Shown here: one piece after another, positions 25,131 through 35,023 of the stretch
Numbering within the stretch: the first letter of the stretch is position 1
Layout: every line of letters begins with the position of its first letter
Source: Lentisphaerota bacterium
Lineage (GTDB): Bacteria > Verrucomicrobiota > Lentisphaeria > Victivallales > Victivallaceae
Assembly: GCA_015061615.1 (NCBI GenBank)
Contig: SUWE01000018.1
Span: forward strand, 1 to 49,676
Direction of reading: 5' to 3'
DNA length: 49,676 nt
Translations under genes and position numbers: made by a program
Notes under the pieces: model-generated
What the model saw: only the letters and a program-made list of their open reading frames with translations
Databases searched by the model: none
What the model was told of the DNA's origin: nothing

Positions 25131-26120
25131 ATGAAAAAAATTATTGCTGTACTGCTGTTGACTTCGTCGCTGGTCACCGTCGCTGAATGTGCGGAAAAGA
25201 AGTTTGTTTCAGTCGTCGGGTATGTGCGCGGCAGAAGTAAAACCACTTTGAAAAACAAATACTCCGGCTATGTGACCAAAGTTCACTATTATTCCCAGTC
25301 GCGGGTCAAAAAAGGTGACGTCATCCTTGAATATGATGACTGGGAATTGCGGAGCAAAATCGCCAAAAAAGAAAAAGAGATCGCCAAACAGCGGGTCACG
25401 CTCGAACTTAAAGAGATCGCGCTGAAAATGGCAAAAATCAATCCTCTGCCGTCAGAGTGGCGCAATCTGGCATCCAAACACAAAGCCGCCGCAGAGAGTG
25501 TCCGCCGTTTCAACCACGAGCTTGAAGTTTACCGCAAACTTTACAGCAACAAGGCGATATCCGATCTTGCCCTGCGCGAAAAACGCGAAGCTCAGGCAGA
25601 CCGCGAAGCCGATCTCGCCTGTCTTGACAACGATATGCGGATCGTCAGTCAGGGGCTTGCCGGATTGTATTTGCTTAAAGCGGAAAGCGAACTTGCCGAA
25701 GCGCGCGCCGCACTTGAGGTGATGCTCGCCGAACTTGCTTCGCTGGAAGAAGAACGCAAATATTACAAAATCGTCGCTCCTTATGACGGATTGTGCATCA
25801 CCGATTCCGATACCATCGGCGGCTATTACACTGCCGGAACTGCTGCTGCGGCGGTTCATAAAGATGCCAAAAAGCGTATTTACGCCATGGTCCGTGTTGA
25901 AGATCTGCCTTATGCAAAAGAGGGAACAGTTTACCGTTTCCGCAGTAATCAGTACGGTTATAAATCAGATTTGCTTTTTGAAGTGCGGCTTTACAAAATC
26001 GACCGTTCCCGTAAGGTATACGGCGACGGCAGTTTCTTCCAGTGCAAATTCGATGTTGTTACAGAACCTCAGCCGTTGCGCATCGACTCTATCGGCACGA
26101 TCGAAATACCCGCAGAGTAA
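25131..26120 (+). CDS. HlyD-like periplasmic adaptor (membrane fusion) protein
   Basis: 329 residues. A signal peptide, M-K-K-I-I-A-V-L-L-L-T-S-S-L, precedes a lipoyl-like half (G-Y-V-T-K-V and V-K-K-G-D-V-I-L-E-Y), a long coiled-coil hairpin (about 75-205), the second half-motif Y-Y-K-I-V-A-P-Y-D-G-L and a beta-barrel. This is the order of HlyD/RND-type adaptors. No ABC, MFS or outer-membrane partner is adjacent; the next genes are addBA. A partner must be elsewhere, or the protein is an orphan. Start chosen from GGGGGAGA just upstream of the ATG. Confidence 0.75.
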   Translation: MKKIIAVLLLTSSLVTVAECAEKKFVSVVGYVRGRSKTTLKNKYSGYVTKVHYYSQSRVKKGDVILEYDDWELRSKIAKKEKEIAKQRVTLELKEIALKMAKINPLPSEWRNLASKHKAAAESVRRFNHELEVYRKLYSNKAISDLALREKREAQADREADLACLDNDMRIVSQGLAGLYLLKAESELAEARAALEVMLAELASLEEERKYYKIVAPYDGLCITDSDTIGGYYTAGTAAAAVHKDAKKRIYAMVRVEDLPYAKEGTVYRFRSNQYGYKSDLLFEVRLYKIDRSRKVYGDGSFFQCKFDVVTEPQPLRIDSIGTIEIPAE

Positions 26121-26135
26121 AGGAGCAGTACGCTT

Positions 26136-28634
26136 ATGCAGATAAAATTCGGAATGTATTTTGACGGCGGGCGCTGGAGTACGGGCAAATCCGCCGTTCT
26201 CGGTGAAATCACCGCCGGTCCGCTGCAATTTGCGGCGCTGCTTGAGGAGTTCACCTGTCTGGACGGTATAAGAAAAACCGTTCCGCACCGCATTAATGAG
26301 TACCGGGAAAAAATCGCCGCTCTGGATCCGCCGTGGTGCCGCAAATCTTTTTCCTCCGATCCGTGGTCGACCGCCAAAAAACTCCTTGAGTGGCGCAATG
26401 AGATGTTTGAAGCCGGATGGGACGGGAAAAGTGCCGCGTCAGACCGGCAGAAAACCCTTGCCGCACTGGAAAATTTTGAACACTCAAGCGACTTTCTCAC
26501 CGACCGTCTGCTCAATATCATCAATGCGCTCGACGGAATATCATTCCCCCATACTCTGATACTTGATGAACCGTTTGAAGATCTGCCTTATCTCTGGCAG
26601 ACGATCATTAAAAAACTGGAAAATGCAGGAGCAAAAATCGTCCATAACGGAGAAGCTCCATTGCTTTCACCCCGCCGTATTGCCCTTTACGGTGCCGATG
26701 AGACCGCGCTTGCCCGCGTCTGCGCCCGCTATCTTGCCGCCGGAAACAACGGAAAAGTTGCCGTTATCTGCGAAGGTGACAGTTCCATTCTCGACGGGGC
26801 GCTCCATCAGACCGGTTCAGGAATGATAGGCTCATCGTCCCGTTCCCGCTGGCGCGAATCGCTTCAGCTGCTTCCGCTCTGGCTGGGAACTCTCTGGAAA
26901 CCCTTTGACCCTGCCGGATTCATGCAGCTGCTTACGATCGCCGGTTCCCCTGTTCCGCGCAGACTTGCCCGCTGCCTTGCCGCCGCCGTGGCAGACGAAC
27001 CGGGCTTCGGCGGTCAGGCGTGGCAAAATGCGTGGCAGAAGATCACTGCTGAAGCGGCGGATGATCCGGATATCCTCAGTGAAAATATGATAAAGTGTCA
27101 CGAAATCCTTGATAACGGATCGTTCATCCGGCAGGATAGTGTTCCGGCACCGGTGATCATCGACCGCTGTGAATTTTTCTGCAAAATGCTTGCGGGCAGG
27201 TGCAAAGATCACGGAGAATTGAACATTGCGCTGGCTCATGCCAAAACTCTGAAAGAGATCATGCTTCTTCGCGGCAGTGAAGATATCCGCCGTCAGGAGC
27301 TTGACCGCATCATGGATTCCATCATCAGCAGCGGAACTGTTGCTGAAAGCTGCCGCGAGGTGACCGGTTTTACCGTGTTCACCAATCCGGGGATGGTCGA
27401 TGAGGTTTTTGAAACGGTCATCTGGTGGAACTTTGTCAGTGCATCAAATGCAAAACAAAGTTGTTGGAGCAATGCGGAAAAGGCATTTCTGCCGCATTTG
27501 GACAACGCCGCCATGCGCCGCCGGGAAAACCGTTCATGGAACAACGTTCTGCGTAAAACCTCCAAAAATCTCATCCTGATGATCCCCACTGTATATGACG
27601 GTGAGGAGGCGGTGATGCACCCGTTCGGTGATGAACTCAAACTCTCTGATGAAGAAAAATTCACTGTCGAAACTCTCGTTTCCCCCGACGGCAGGTGGCA
27701 GCTGGCTGACCGCAGTGCGGAACTGGAAAAAGCTCCTGTTTCCACTCCTTCAGGTACGGCGGATATTCCGGAAAATGATATCGGTATAAAATATGATCTG
27801 TCACCGACTCAGATGGAAGAGATGATCTCCTGTCCCCGCCGGTGGTATTTTGAAAGATTTCTCCGTCTGAAAACTCCGGACGGACTGGCGGTCACTTCCA
27901 AATCGCTGATGATGGGAAAACTTGCGCACAAGATCGTGGAAAATATCTATGCCGGTAAAAAACGAATTGATGAAGATGAGGCATTCCGTCTTGCCGGAAT
28001 TGAGTTTGACCGTCTTGCACCTTCAATGGCGGCGGAACTGCTCCTGCCGGGCAGCAGCACCGAGTGCAAACGGCAGAAAAATATTCTGACCGGGTCAGTA
28101 AAAAATCTTGTCCGTCAGATCAATGCCCGCAACCTTGTTGTTACCGGCAGTGAGACCGGATGCAGCGGAAATATCCACGGCATTGATTTTACCGGAAGGC
28201 TCGATCTTGAACTGCGTGATGAACAGGGAAATTTGTACATTATTGATATGAAGTGGAGTTTCGATAAGAATTACGGCGACAAACTGCGCTCCGGCAAATC
28301 GGTACAGTTCGCGGTATACTCCGCGCTTGCAAACAAGACAAATTCACCGGTCAGATGTGCGTACTACATTTTCCCGACAAGTCAGTTGGAGGAGGAGTCT
28401 GCGGAGTCTCCCGTCGATTGGGCTGAGGTCAGACAGAGATCGGTTGAGGCATGGAACAATGCGCTGGATACCATCCGCAGCGGCAAAGTTCCGCGCGGAT
28501 TTACTGAAGATGAACTGGATAACTCCACGTCACTTCTGCCGATAGCCGCAAAGTGCAAATACTGTCAATTTGCGGCATGGTGCAGTTTGATCGTTGATGA
28601 TGAAAAAGCGGAGGAGGCAGCTGGCGATGAATAA
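26136..28634 (+). CDS. addB: AddB-like PD-(D/E)XK nuclease subunit
   Basis: 832 residues, short for AddB (usually 1000-1160). The C-terminal RecB-type nuclease domain (about 560-820) has T-G-R-L-D-L-E and I-I-D-M-K-W, giving the D and DxK catalytic residues. It is bracketed by the AddB iron-sulfur staple: a Cys in C-P-R-R-W-Y-F near 565, and C-K-Y-C-Q-F-A-A-W-C (CxxCx5C) near 807-816. The middle is a degenerate helicase. The N-terminus has G-R-W-S-T-G-K-S, matching GxxxxGKS, which may be a Walker A or chance. With AddA it would process double-strand breaks for RecA. The last 8 bases overlap the addA start, indicating coupling. Confidence 0.82.
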   Translation: MQIKFGMYFDGGRWSTGKSAVLGEITAGPLQFAALLEEFTCLDGIRKTVPHRINEYREKIAALDPPWCRKSFSSDPWSTAKKLLEWRNEMFEAGWDGKSAASDRQKTLAALENFEHSSDFLTDRLLNIINALDGISFPHTLILDEPFEDLPYLWQTIIKKLENAGAKIVHNGEAPLLSPRRIALYGADETALARVCARYLAAGNNGKVAVICEGDSSILDGALHQTGSGMIGSSSRSRWRESLQLLPLWLGTLWKPFDPAGFMQLLTIAGSPVPRRLARCLAAAVADEPGFGGQAWQNAWQKITAEAADDPDILSENMIKCHEILDNGSFIRQDSVPAPVIIDRCEFFCKMLAGRCKDHGELNIALAHAKTLKEIMLLRGSEDIRRQELDRIMDSIISSGTVAESCREVTGFTVFTNPGMVDEVFETVIWWNFVSASNAKQSCWSNAEKAFLPHLDNAAMRRRENRSWNNVLRKTSKNLILMIPTVYDGEEAVMHPFGDELKLSDEEKFTVETLVSPDGRWQLADRSAELEKAPVSTPSGTADIPENDIGIKYDLSPTQMEEMISCPRRWYFERFLRLKTPDGLAVTSKSLMMGKLAHKIVENIYAGKKRIDEDEAFRLAGIEFDRLAPSMAAELLLPGSSTECKRQKNILTGSVKNLVRQINARNLVVTGSETGCSGNIHGIDFTGRLDLELRDEQGNLYIIDMKWSFDKNYGDKLRSGKSVQFAVYSALANKTNSPVRCAYYIFPTSQLEEESAESPVDWAEVRQRSVEAWNNALDTIRSGKVPRGFTEDELDNSTSLLPIAAKCKYCQFAAWCSLIVDDEKAEEAAGDE

Positions 28635-31600
28635 TATCGAATTGATGAAGGCAAGTGCCGGAACCGGCAAGACCTATTCTCTGATGAAAAAACTCAGCAA
28701 GTTTATGAAAGAGGGACTTCAGCCGGAAAATCTGCTTGCGGTCACTTTCACCAATGCGGCGGCGGCGGAACTCAAATCCCGCATCCGTCAACAGCTGCTT
28801 GAAGACGGCAGACCCGATCTTGCCCAGCGGGTATTTGACGCCATGATCGGAACTGTCAACGGTGTCTGCGGACAACTGCTTGCCGAATATGCCATTGAAG
28901 CGGGCATGTCTCCGGTTCAGGATGTCATTCCCGAAGAAGATTCCACGGTGATCTTTCAGAAATCTGTGGATTTTGCATTGGATAAATACAATGATCCTGA
29001 GTTTTTTGCCCTCGCTTCACGCTTGAACATGAATCCGACCGAAGGCGAAAAAAACAGTGCTTTTTCCAAAGTCCACGATTGGCAGGACGATGTTAAAGAT
29101 ATTCACAACCTTGCCCGTGCAAATTGTCTGGATAGAGAGGCTCTTTTGAAATGTGCCGAAGAAAATATCGCCGCATTGAAAGAGATTTTCCCCGGAACTC
29201 TGCCGCTTTCCTTTGAAGATATCCGCAAAAAATTGAAAGATCAATTGGACTCCCTGCCGGATGGGTGCATCAAAAATAAACCCACCCGTGTCAAGGTGGC
29301 GGAGCTTAAAGAGTTCTGCAAATCTTCCTCCTTTACCTCTTGGAACGAGGTTCTGAAAACTCTTGATTTGCGCGGAGGAACAAACGATATCAAAGCCGGT
29401 TTCCCGAATGAGTTTTTTGAAGAATTGCAAAATAAAGTTTACTCAAGCAGAGAACTTTTTGAAGACCTTGCCGCGATGATACGCACCGTCTTCGCCTGTG
29501 CCGCTGACGCTTTGGATGCTTATTCCCGATACAAGAAAAATGCCGGACTGGTGGATTTTATTGATCAGGAGCGCAATGTACTTGATCTTCTGAACAGCTC
29601 CCCCGCTTTCCGTTCCATGCTCTCTGAACGGCTGGAAAAGGTGATGGTCGATGAGTTTCAGGATACCAGTCCCATTCAGCTGGCGCTTTTCATCAAACTC
29701 AACGAGTGTTCCGGAAACGGTTCGGTCTGGGTGGGCGACCCCAAACAGGCGATCTACGGTTTCCGCGGAACCGACCCCGAACTTATGGCATCGGCGGTCG
29801 CTGCCATTCCCAATCCCCGGACTCTGCATGAGTCGTGGCGCTCAAAGGAAAATCTTGTCCGGCTTTCCAATGAAATATTTTCCAGAACCTTCGACCTTCC
29901 GGCGGACGAGGTCGTGCTGCAAATCCCGGCGGCAAGAAAAGAGGAGGCCGCCGGAGGTGATATCAGTACATGGATACTGCACGGAAACAGCCAACCCCTT
30001 CAAATGCAGGCATTGGCAAAGGGGATCGCTGAGCTGATAAGAGCAAAAAATATTCCGCCCGGTAAAATCGGTGTCCTGCTCCGTACACGGGAACCTAACG
30101 GAACGCGGCAGCTGGTAACTGAATTGCAGAAGTGGAACATCGCCGCATCTGAAGCCGGCGGTGAACCTCTCAAAGATACTGAGGAGTACGCGCTGGTCAC
30201 AGCAGGATACCGCGTTGCCATCGACCCGCAGGATACCGCCGCCAAAGCGGTGCTTCTGGCTCTGCTGGATGAAAACGGTGATTATTTTGCCCGTATCCAC
30301 AAGGCAAAATGCGCCTTTGATGCCCTTGATGATGCAGAAAAAAAGGGCAAATGTTTCATTGATACTCTTGATGAAAACGCAATTTTCAGCAAATTGGCAA
30401 AAGCTGATGATGCTGCGCCGCTTGAGGTGCTGGATAAGGTCATATCTGTTCTGGAACTTGACCGCCGTCTGGGGGCAAAGAGTTTTCCGGAACAGCGGAT
30501 GCGCAATCTTCAGGAGCTTCGCAAACGATGTATTGATTATATGAAACATGCCGGTACGATGCACACTCCGGCAACTCCCGCAGGATTCATCGCTTATCTG
30601 ACCTCTGCGAATCTTTTGCAGGCAAAAGGCGGGGAGGGGAACAATACGGTCACTGTCACAACTTATCACAGCGCCAAAGGTCTGGAGTGGCCCGTCGTCA
30701 TCCTTGCTTCGCTGGATTTCGACCGCGATACCGAAGTGTTCAATAAGCCGCGCGTTCTGGGCAGTGCGCAGTTCGATTTCAACGCTCCGCTTGCCGGCCG
30801 TTCCATACACTACTGGCCAAACCCCTTCGGTAAAAAAGATGCCGGACTTGATCTTTCTGCACTTGAACGGACGAAAAAGTTCGTTTTTCAGGATGCTGAG
30901 GAAAAGAAACGGCTCTTTTACGTCGGCTTGACCCGTGCGCGTGATGAGGTGATCTTTACCATGCCTATGAAAAACGACGGCGTGGTCAGAAAGCAGTGGC
31001 TCGACAATCTTTCTGCGGCAAATATTTTCCAGCTGCCTTCTGAGTTCGGCGCTGATGCAAAACTTACCGCCGGAACGGCAGAGTTCCCGTTGAAAGAGTA
31101 CAAAGTCATTGAACCTGAAGAAGATATCGTGCCGCTTGATTCCCTGCCGTGTTTCGTCGATAAAAAGTGTGATTTTGAATCTGCCGGACACTTTCCGGCT
31201 TCGATCGCTCCGAGTCTGGCGGAAGGGCTTGCGGGAAAGGCTGAACTTCTGTGCAGTTTCGGGGCAGTGAATACCGTCAAATGCGGCGAAGACGAGTGCC
31301 GTCTGCTGGGCAATGCGTTCCACAGTTTTATTGCGCTGAATGTGAAAGATAATGCGCTGGAAACTGCCGAAAGACTCCTGAAAAACTATCAGGTATCCCA
31401 CTGCATGAGCGCAAAAGATATGGTCGCAAGCACAGAAAGATTTTACAACTGGCTCCGGGAAACGTGGAAAAATGCCGTTATAAGCTGTGAACTGCCGATG
31501 CGTTACATAGATGAAAACGGTACTGCGTATCAGGGATTCATCGACATGCTTCTGGAAACTCCCGAAGGGTATATAATCATCGACCACAAGACCCACCCGC

Positions 31601-31755
31601 GCAAGGATAATGCGGCGGAGTATTGTTCAACAAAGTGCGCTCCGCAGCTGCGCCTTTACAGGAAGGCGGTGGAAGAAGCTACCGGAAAAAAAGTGATAAA
31701 ACTGATAATCCACCTGCCGAATCTGGGGTGCTGTTACAGTATAGGTGAGGAGTGA
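28627..31755 (+). CDS. addA: AddA-like UvrD-family helicase-nuclease subunit
   Basis: 1042 residues from the ATG at 28627 (GAGGAGG 9 bases upstream). Helicase motifs in order: Walker A A-S-A-G-T-G-K-T (Lys15), motif Ia T-F-T-N-A-A-A-A-E-L, motif II V-D-E-F-Q-D-T-S near 340, motif III G-D-P-K-Q-A-I-Y-G-F-R near 368, motif V T-Y-H-S-A-K-G-L-E-W near 679 and motif VI Y-V-G-L-T-R-A-R near 766. The C-terminal nuclease is seen in G-N-A-F-H-S-F, G-F-I-D-M-L-L and I-I-I-D-H-K-T (catalytic DxK near 982). It is the 3'-5' translocating motor and nuclease of an AddAB-type recombination complex. Strong match. Confidence 0.92.
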   Translation: MNNIELMKASAGTGKTYSLMKKLSKFMKEGLQPENLLAVTFTNAAAAELKSRIRQQLLEDGRPDLAQRVFDAMIGTVNGVCGQLLAEYAIEAGMSPVQDVIPEEDSTVIFQKSVDFALDKYNDPEFFALASRLNMNPTEGEKNSAFSKVHDWQDDVKDIHNLARANCLDREALLKCAEENIAALKEIFPGTLPLSFEDIRKKLKDQLDSLPDGCIKNKPTRVKVAELKEFCKSSSFTSWNEVLKTLDLRGGTNDIKAGFPNEFFEELQNKVYSSRELFEDLAAMIRTVFACAADALDAYSRYKKNAGLVDFIDQERNVLDLLNSSPAFRSMLSERLEKVMVDEFQDTSPIQLALFIKLNECSGNGSVWVGDPKQAIYGFRGTDPELMASAVAAIPNPRTLHESWRSKENLVRLSNEIFSRTFDLPADEVVLQIPAARKEEAAGGDISTWILHGNSQPLQMQALAKGIAELIRAKNIPPGKIGVLLRTREPNGTRQLVTELQKWNIAASEAGGEPLKDTEEYALVTAGYRVAIDPQDTAAKAVLLALLDENGDYFARIHKAKCAFDALDDAEKKGKCFIDTLDENAIFSKLAKADDAAPLEVLDKVISVLELDRRLGAKSFPEQRMRNLQELRKRCIDYMKHAGTMHTPATPAGFIAYLTSANLLQAKGGEGNNTVTVTTYHSAKGLEWPVVILASLDFDRDTEVFNKPRVLGSAQFDFNAPLAGRSIHYWPNPFGKKDAGLDLSALERTKKFVFQDAEEKKRLFYVGLTRARDEVIFTMPMKNDGVVRKQWLDNLSAANIFQLPSEFGADAKLTAGTAEFPLKEYKVIEPEEDIVPLDSLPCFVDKKCDFESAGHFPASIAPSLAEGLAGKAELLCSFGAVNTVKCGEDECRLLGNAFHSFIALNVKDNALETAERLLKNYQVSHCMSAKDMVASTERFYNWLRETWKNAVISCELPMRYIDENGTAYQGFIDMLLETPEGYIIIDHKTHPRKDNAAEYCSTKCAPQLRLYRKAVEEATGKKVIKLIIHLPNLGCCYSIGEE

Positions 31756-31758
31756 AAA

Positions 31759-32454
31759 ATGATAAAAGTTGCTCAATGCTGGGATGACGGAGTTGCCACT
31801 GATATCCGTCTGGTGGAAATTTTCCGCAAATATAATGCCAAAGCCACCTTCAACCTCTGTCCGGGGGCGATGGAAGAAAATACCGTAAAACCATATTGGC
31901 TCGATCAGAAAGCCAAAGCGTGGAGTTTCAACGGATTCCACGGCGGCAGGGTCGGCAGAAAAGATTTGCATGCTGTTTATGACGGATTTCAACTGGCAAG
32001 TCACTGCATGATGCATGAGTGTGCCGGAGCTGTTTCAGATGCTGAGTTCCTGAAATCCGCCGTCGATGCCCGCAATTTTCTGGAAGATACCTTTCAGCAG
32101 GAGTGCCGGGGCTTTGCGTGGCCCTGCGGCAGACATACTCCGGAAACGGAAAATCTGCTTGCTGAAGCCGGATTTGCCTACGGCAGAACAGTCGGCAATA
32201 CCTCTGATTTGCGGAGAAATACCAATATGATGGCGCTTGACAGCAGTTGTCATTTTCATAATCCGATGTTCTGGAAGATTTTTGAAGATGCAAAGGATAG
32301 CGGAGTATTCTATTTCTGGGGACACTCCTATGAGATGATGGAGTATCCGGCTTTGTGGGAGCGCTTTGAAGAAAAAATCAAACTTTTGAGCGAAGACCCC
32401 GAAGTTGAGTGGGTGGATGTTGTCGATATCGCAGAAATATTGAAACAGAAGTAA
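31759..32454 (+). CDS. Polysaccharide deacetylase (NodB-like)
   Basis: 231 residues, three bases after the addA stop. The NodB-fold motifs are Q-C-W-D-D-G (catalytic and metal Asp), A-S-H-C-M-M-H (metal-binding HxxxH) and F-A-W-P-C-G-R. The C-terminal Y-F-W-G-H-S resembles the last conserved motif, and V-D-V-V-D follows. No signal peptide is seen, so it acts in the cytoplasm or is exported by another route. Enzymes of this family remove acetyl groups from chitooligosaccharide, peptidoglycan or related sugars. Its place at the end of the addBA operon looks incidental. Confidence 0.8.
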   Translation: MIKVAQCWDDGVATDIRLVEIFRKYNAKATFNLCPGAMEENTVKPYWLDQKAKAWSFNGFHGGRVGRKDLHAVYDGFQLASHCMMHECAGAVSDAEFLKSAVDARNFLEDTFQQECRGFAWPCGRHTPETENLLAEAGFAYGRTVGNTSDLRRNTNMMALDSSCHFHNPMFWKIFEDAKDSGVFYFWGHSYEMMEYPALWERFEEKIKLLSEDPEVEWVDVVDIAEILKQK

Positions 32455-32782
32455 TTTTGAATTGCAAACTGCCCCCTGCGGTTTGCGAACCAGCAACGGT
32501 CTTGATGCCCGCTGTGGCGCACTGTCCGTTGGGTGCGGCACTTTGTCAGACTCGTCCGACAAGTCGGACAGGTCGGACGGATTTGGGTGTGCCGCGTTTG
32601 CAAACAGCCCCCTGCGGCTTGCAGTAAGTGGTTTGTTTGCAAACTGCAACACTTTTGATACCCGCAGTGGCGTGCTGTCCGCTGGGTGCGGCACTTTGTC
32701 AGACTCGTCCGACAAGTCGGACAAGTCTGACTGATTTGGTGTGCCGCGTTTGCGCTCAGCCCCCTTGTTTTGCAACCGATTT
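32455..32782. repeat. 153-bp-period direct repeat with nested GTCCGAC hairpins
   Basis: This is the gap between two converging genes. A 40-bp stretch ending ...GTCCGACAAGTCGGACA (starting 32531 and 32684) is repeated exactly 153 bp apart, and flanking sequence is similar over about 115 bp. The second copy folds into a nested stem: GTCAGACT / AGTCTGAC outside GTCCGAC / GTCGGAC. It could terminate both genes. No ORF is supported; the short frames come from the repeat. Confidence 0.6.
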
Positions 32783-34987
32783 TCAGTCGTTGTCATTGCC
32801 GGTGACTTCGATCACGGCGAAATCATAGGGGGCGATATCCAGGGTGATTTTGCCGTCTTTCACTTCAACAGCTTTTCCGCTCTGGCGGTCAATGACTTTC
32901 AGTTTGCTGTCAATTATCTTTTCCGGCAGTTCAACGGTGAATTTGCCTTCACTGAACTGAACATTGCTGATCAGGAGCAGATAACGTTTCCAGCGGGGAA
33001 TTTTGCCGCCGATATCCGGGTCGAACTGCTGGATATGTTCATAGTAACCGACTTTTACATTTTCATCGGAACTCTTGAACAGTTTGTTTTCCCAGTACGG
33101 CACGAAGTCGATAATGTAATCGGTGGTGTCTTTCATGCCGAATTTCTGACGGATGGCATCAAATTTGATGATTTCACGCGTATCGCACCAGAGCGGCCAG
33201 TAACTGTAATCGAACTGGATGGTGTAACTGAGCATGGTACGCGTACCGATTGTGGCTTCTTTGAACACCTTTCCGTCACGGGCGCGGAGTTCCGGCAGCA
33301 ATACGGTGGGAACTCCCCACTGACGGGCGAAGTTGACTTTGAGATTGTCGATATCTCCCCAGATGTAGGCGTAATAGTATTTCCCATCCTGAGAAATATC
33401 ACGGACATCCGGCTCTTTGTACCAGTAAAATTCATTTTCACCGATCAGGCGGCTGTCAAAAAGCGACATTACCGGAGCGCCGCCGCAGTGTCCCATCATA
33501 AAAGCTTCCGGATTATTATTGCGTACCAGCGCACGGATGCGTTTGAACATTTCGCGGAATTCCGTGATATAATAGTACGGACGGAGTTTTCCTCTGTCAT
33601 CCGGCATTCCGCCCTGCGGTCCGGGACGGAAGTCGATCGTGGGTCCGCAGCAATCCACATAAAGTCCGTCGCATCCGAGGTCGATCATGGCTTTTATCTG
33701 CGCGATATGATGATTGCGGATCTCCGGAACCTGTGCGACAAATTCCGTTGCGACTTTGCCTTTGAGCAGTTCATCATTCTGCGCCTTGTTGCGTTCAGCG
33801 GCAGAGGTGAAAACGGTCGCATCTTTCGGCAGAACCGGAACCTGATTCAAATAGGTGCTTTGGGGGAGTACCTTGTGTTTATTGGCGAGTTCACGCAGAT
33901 AGGGGTCGATCAGCAGCAGTTTTTTGCCTTTGTATTCGGTTTCAATAGTGTGGGAATACATGATCGGATTGGTGTAATGCAGAATTTTGCGTCCGGCTTT
34001 TTTGTCAAATTCAGCGATTTTTCTGACCATTTCCGGCTGCCAGTGCCAGAGGTTGTTGTGGCATTCGGTACGGTTTGCGCGCCAGAACTGCCAGTAGATC
34101 AGATGGGAATTATCTGTCGGATTGAAGTTGTTGTATCTGGTTCCGTATCTCCACGCTCTCCAGTCAGAAGGCATCCGGCGCACCGGGGTCACGTTGAAGA
34201 AGAAACGGTAGGTGACCGGTTTTTCCAAAACAGTTTTATAGTTGATTATATTGACTGTCAGCACTCCGGTTTTGGAGTCGAAAATGTACTCATCACCCTC
34301 TTTGACGTGCCAGTTGTGGACGCCGGGCGAGAGAATTGACCAGCCGTAATTGGTGTTGCCCGCCCAGAAGATAGTGCAGTTGCCCGGTTTGAAAACTCTG
34401 CCGTCTTTGAGATTGAGAAAATGGCGTTTGCGTTCAGCATCCAGACCGGAAACAAGCCGGTTCGGTAATTCCGCACAGGCATAGACCAGTTTGTCATCCG
34501 GCAGATTCAGAGGGAACTTCAGGGAAAGACGGGAAATTTTCGCCGCTTTTTCCGGAGTCAGGGTCAGATCATAGACCATCGTTCCGTCAAAATCCACTGT
34601 GAGATCGGCTTTGAGTGCAAAATCCTTTGCCTTTGCCGAAACGGTTCCGGTGATGGAGTTTTTTCCTTTTTTGGCGATTTTTGCCTTGCCGTACTCCAGA
34701 GCCGCACCGTCAATGATCAGTTCCGGAGCGGAGGCAAAAACATTTTTGCTTTTGACGACCGCCTGAACCGGCAGGAGAGTTTTTGAGGATAACTCCGTGC
34801 GTTTGCCATCCTGCATGATCACTCTGCCGAACAGCTGTAACGGTTTGAGTCCGTAGCCGGGTTCGACAAAGTCCGGGGAAAGACCTTCCATTCCGTAGGT
34901 ATTTGTTGCCCAGTCCGGCTTTTTCACTTCAGCGGCAAAGAGTGCCGCGGCTGCCGCAAATGACAGCAGGAAAAAATAGTTTTTCAT
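32783..34987 (-). CDS. Secreted DUF6067/GH-like TIM-barrel protein, 734 aa
   Basis: A signal peptide (first 19 residues, ending A-L-F-A-A) precedes an N-terminal beta-sandwich (about 20-260) with L-S-L-K-F-P-L-N-L-P. A TIM-barrel-like domain follows, containing K-I-L-H-Y-T-N-P-I, G-C-D-G-L-Y-V-D-C-C-G-P, the candidate acid pair E-N-E-F-Y-W-Y-K-E, and D-Y-S-Y-W-P-L-W. The C-terminal 100 residues form a small beta domain. The layout is close to GH123/DUF6067 and GH36-like clans; I cannot name the family. It is the last gene of module 2, 36 bases after the pseudopilin start region, so one leftward mRNA covers the three genes. Confidence 0.65.
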   Translation of the reverse strand: MKNYFFLLSFAAAAALFAAEVKKPDWATNTYGMEGLSPDFVEPGYGLKPLQLFGRVIMQDGKRTELSSKTLLPVQAVVKSKNVFASAPELIIDGAALEYGKAKIAKKGKNSITGTVSAKAKDFALKADLTVDFDGTMVYDLTLTPEKAAKISRLSLKFPLNLPDDKLVYACAELPNRLVSGLDAERKRHFLNLKDGRVFKPGNCTIFWAGNTNYGWSILSPGVHNWHVKEGDEYIFDSKTGVLTVNIINYKTVLEKPVTYRFFFNVTPVRRMPSDWRAWRYGTRYNNFNPTDNSHLIYWQFWRANRTECHNNLWHWQPEMVRKIAEFDKKAGRKILHYTNPIMYSHTIETEYKGKKLLLIDPYLRELANKHKVLPQSTYLNQVPVLPKDATVFTSAAERNKAQNDELLKGKVATEFVAQVPEIRNHHIAQIKAMIDLGCDGLYVDCCGPTIDFRPGPQGGMPDDRGKLRPYYYITEFREMFKRIRALVRNNNPEAFMMGHCGGAPVMSLFDSRLIGENEFYWYKEPDVRDISQDGKYYYAYIWGDIDNLKVNFARQWGVPTVLLPELRARDGKVFKEATIGTRTMLSYTIQFDYSYWPLWCDTREIIKFDAIRQKFGMKDTTDYIIDFVPYWENKLFKSSDENVKVGYYEHIQQFDPDIGGKIPRWKRYLLLISNVQFSEGKFTVELPEKIIDSKLKVIDRQSGKAVEVKDGKITLDIAPYDFAVIEVTGNDND

Positions 34988-35023
34988 GTTGATAAAATTC
35001 CTTTCGGTAATATGGTTGAAATT

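Noticed and set aside
29842-31596. 584-residue frame antisense to addA
   Set aside because: It lies wholly opposite a strongly supported helicase gene with all motifs, and has no ribosome-binding site or domain.
32741-34339. 532-residue frame antisense to the 734-aa protein
   Set aside because: Shadow of a gene with a signal peptide and coherent domains; its translation looks low in structure.
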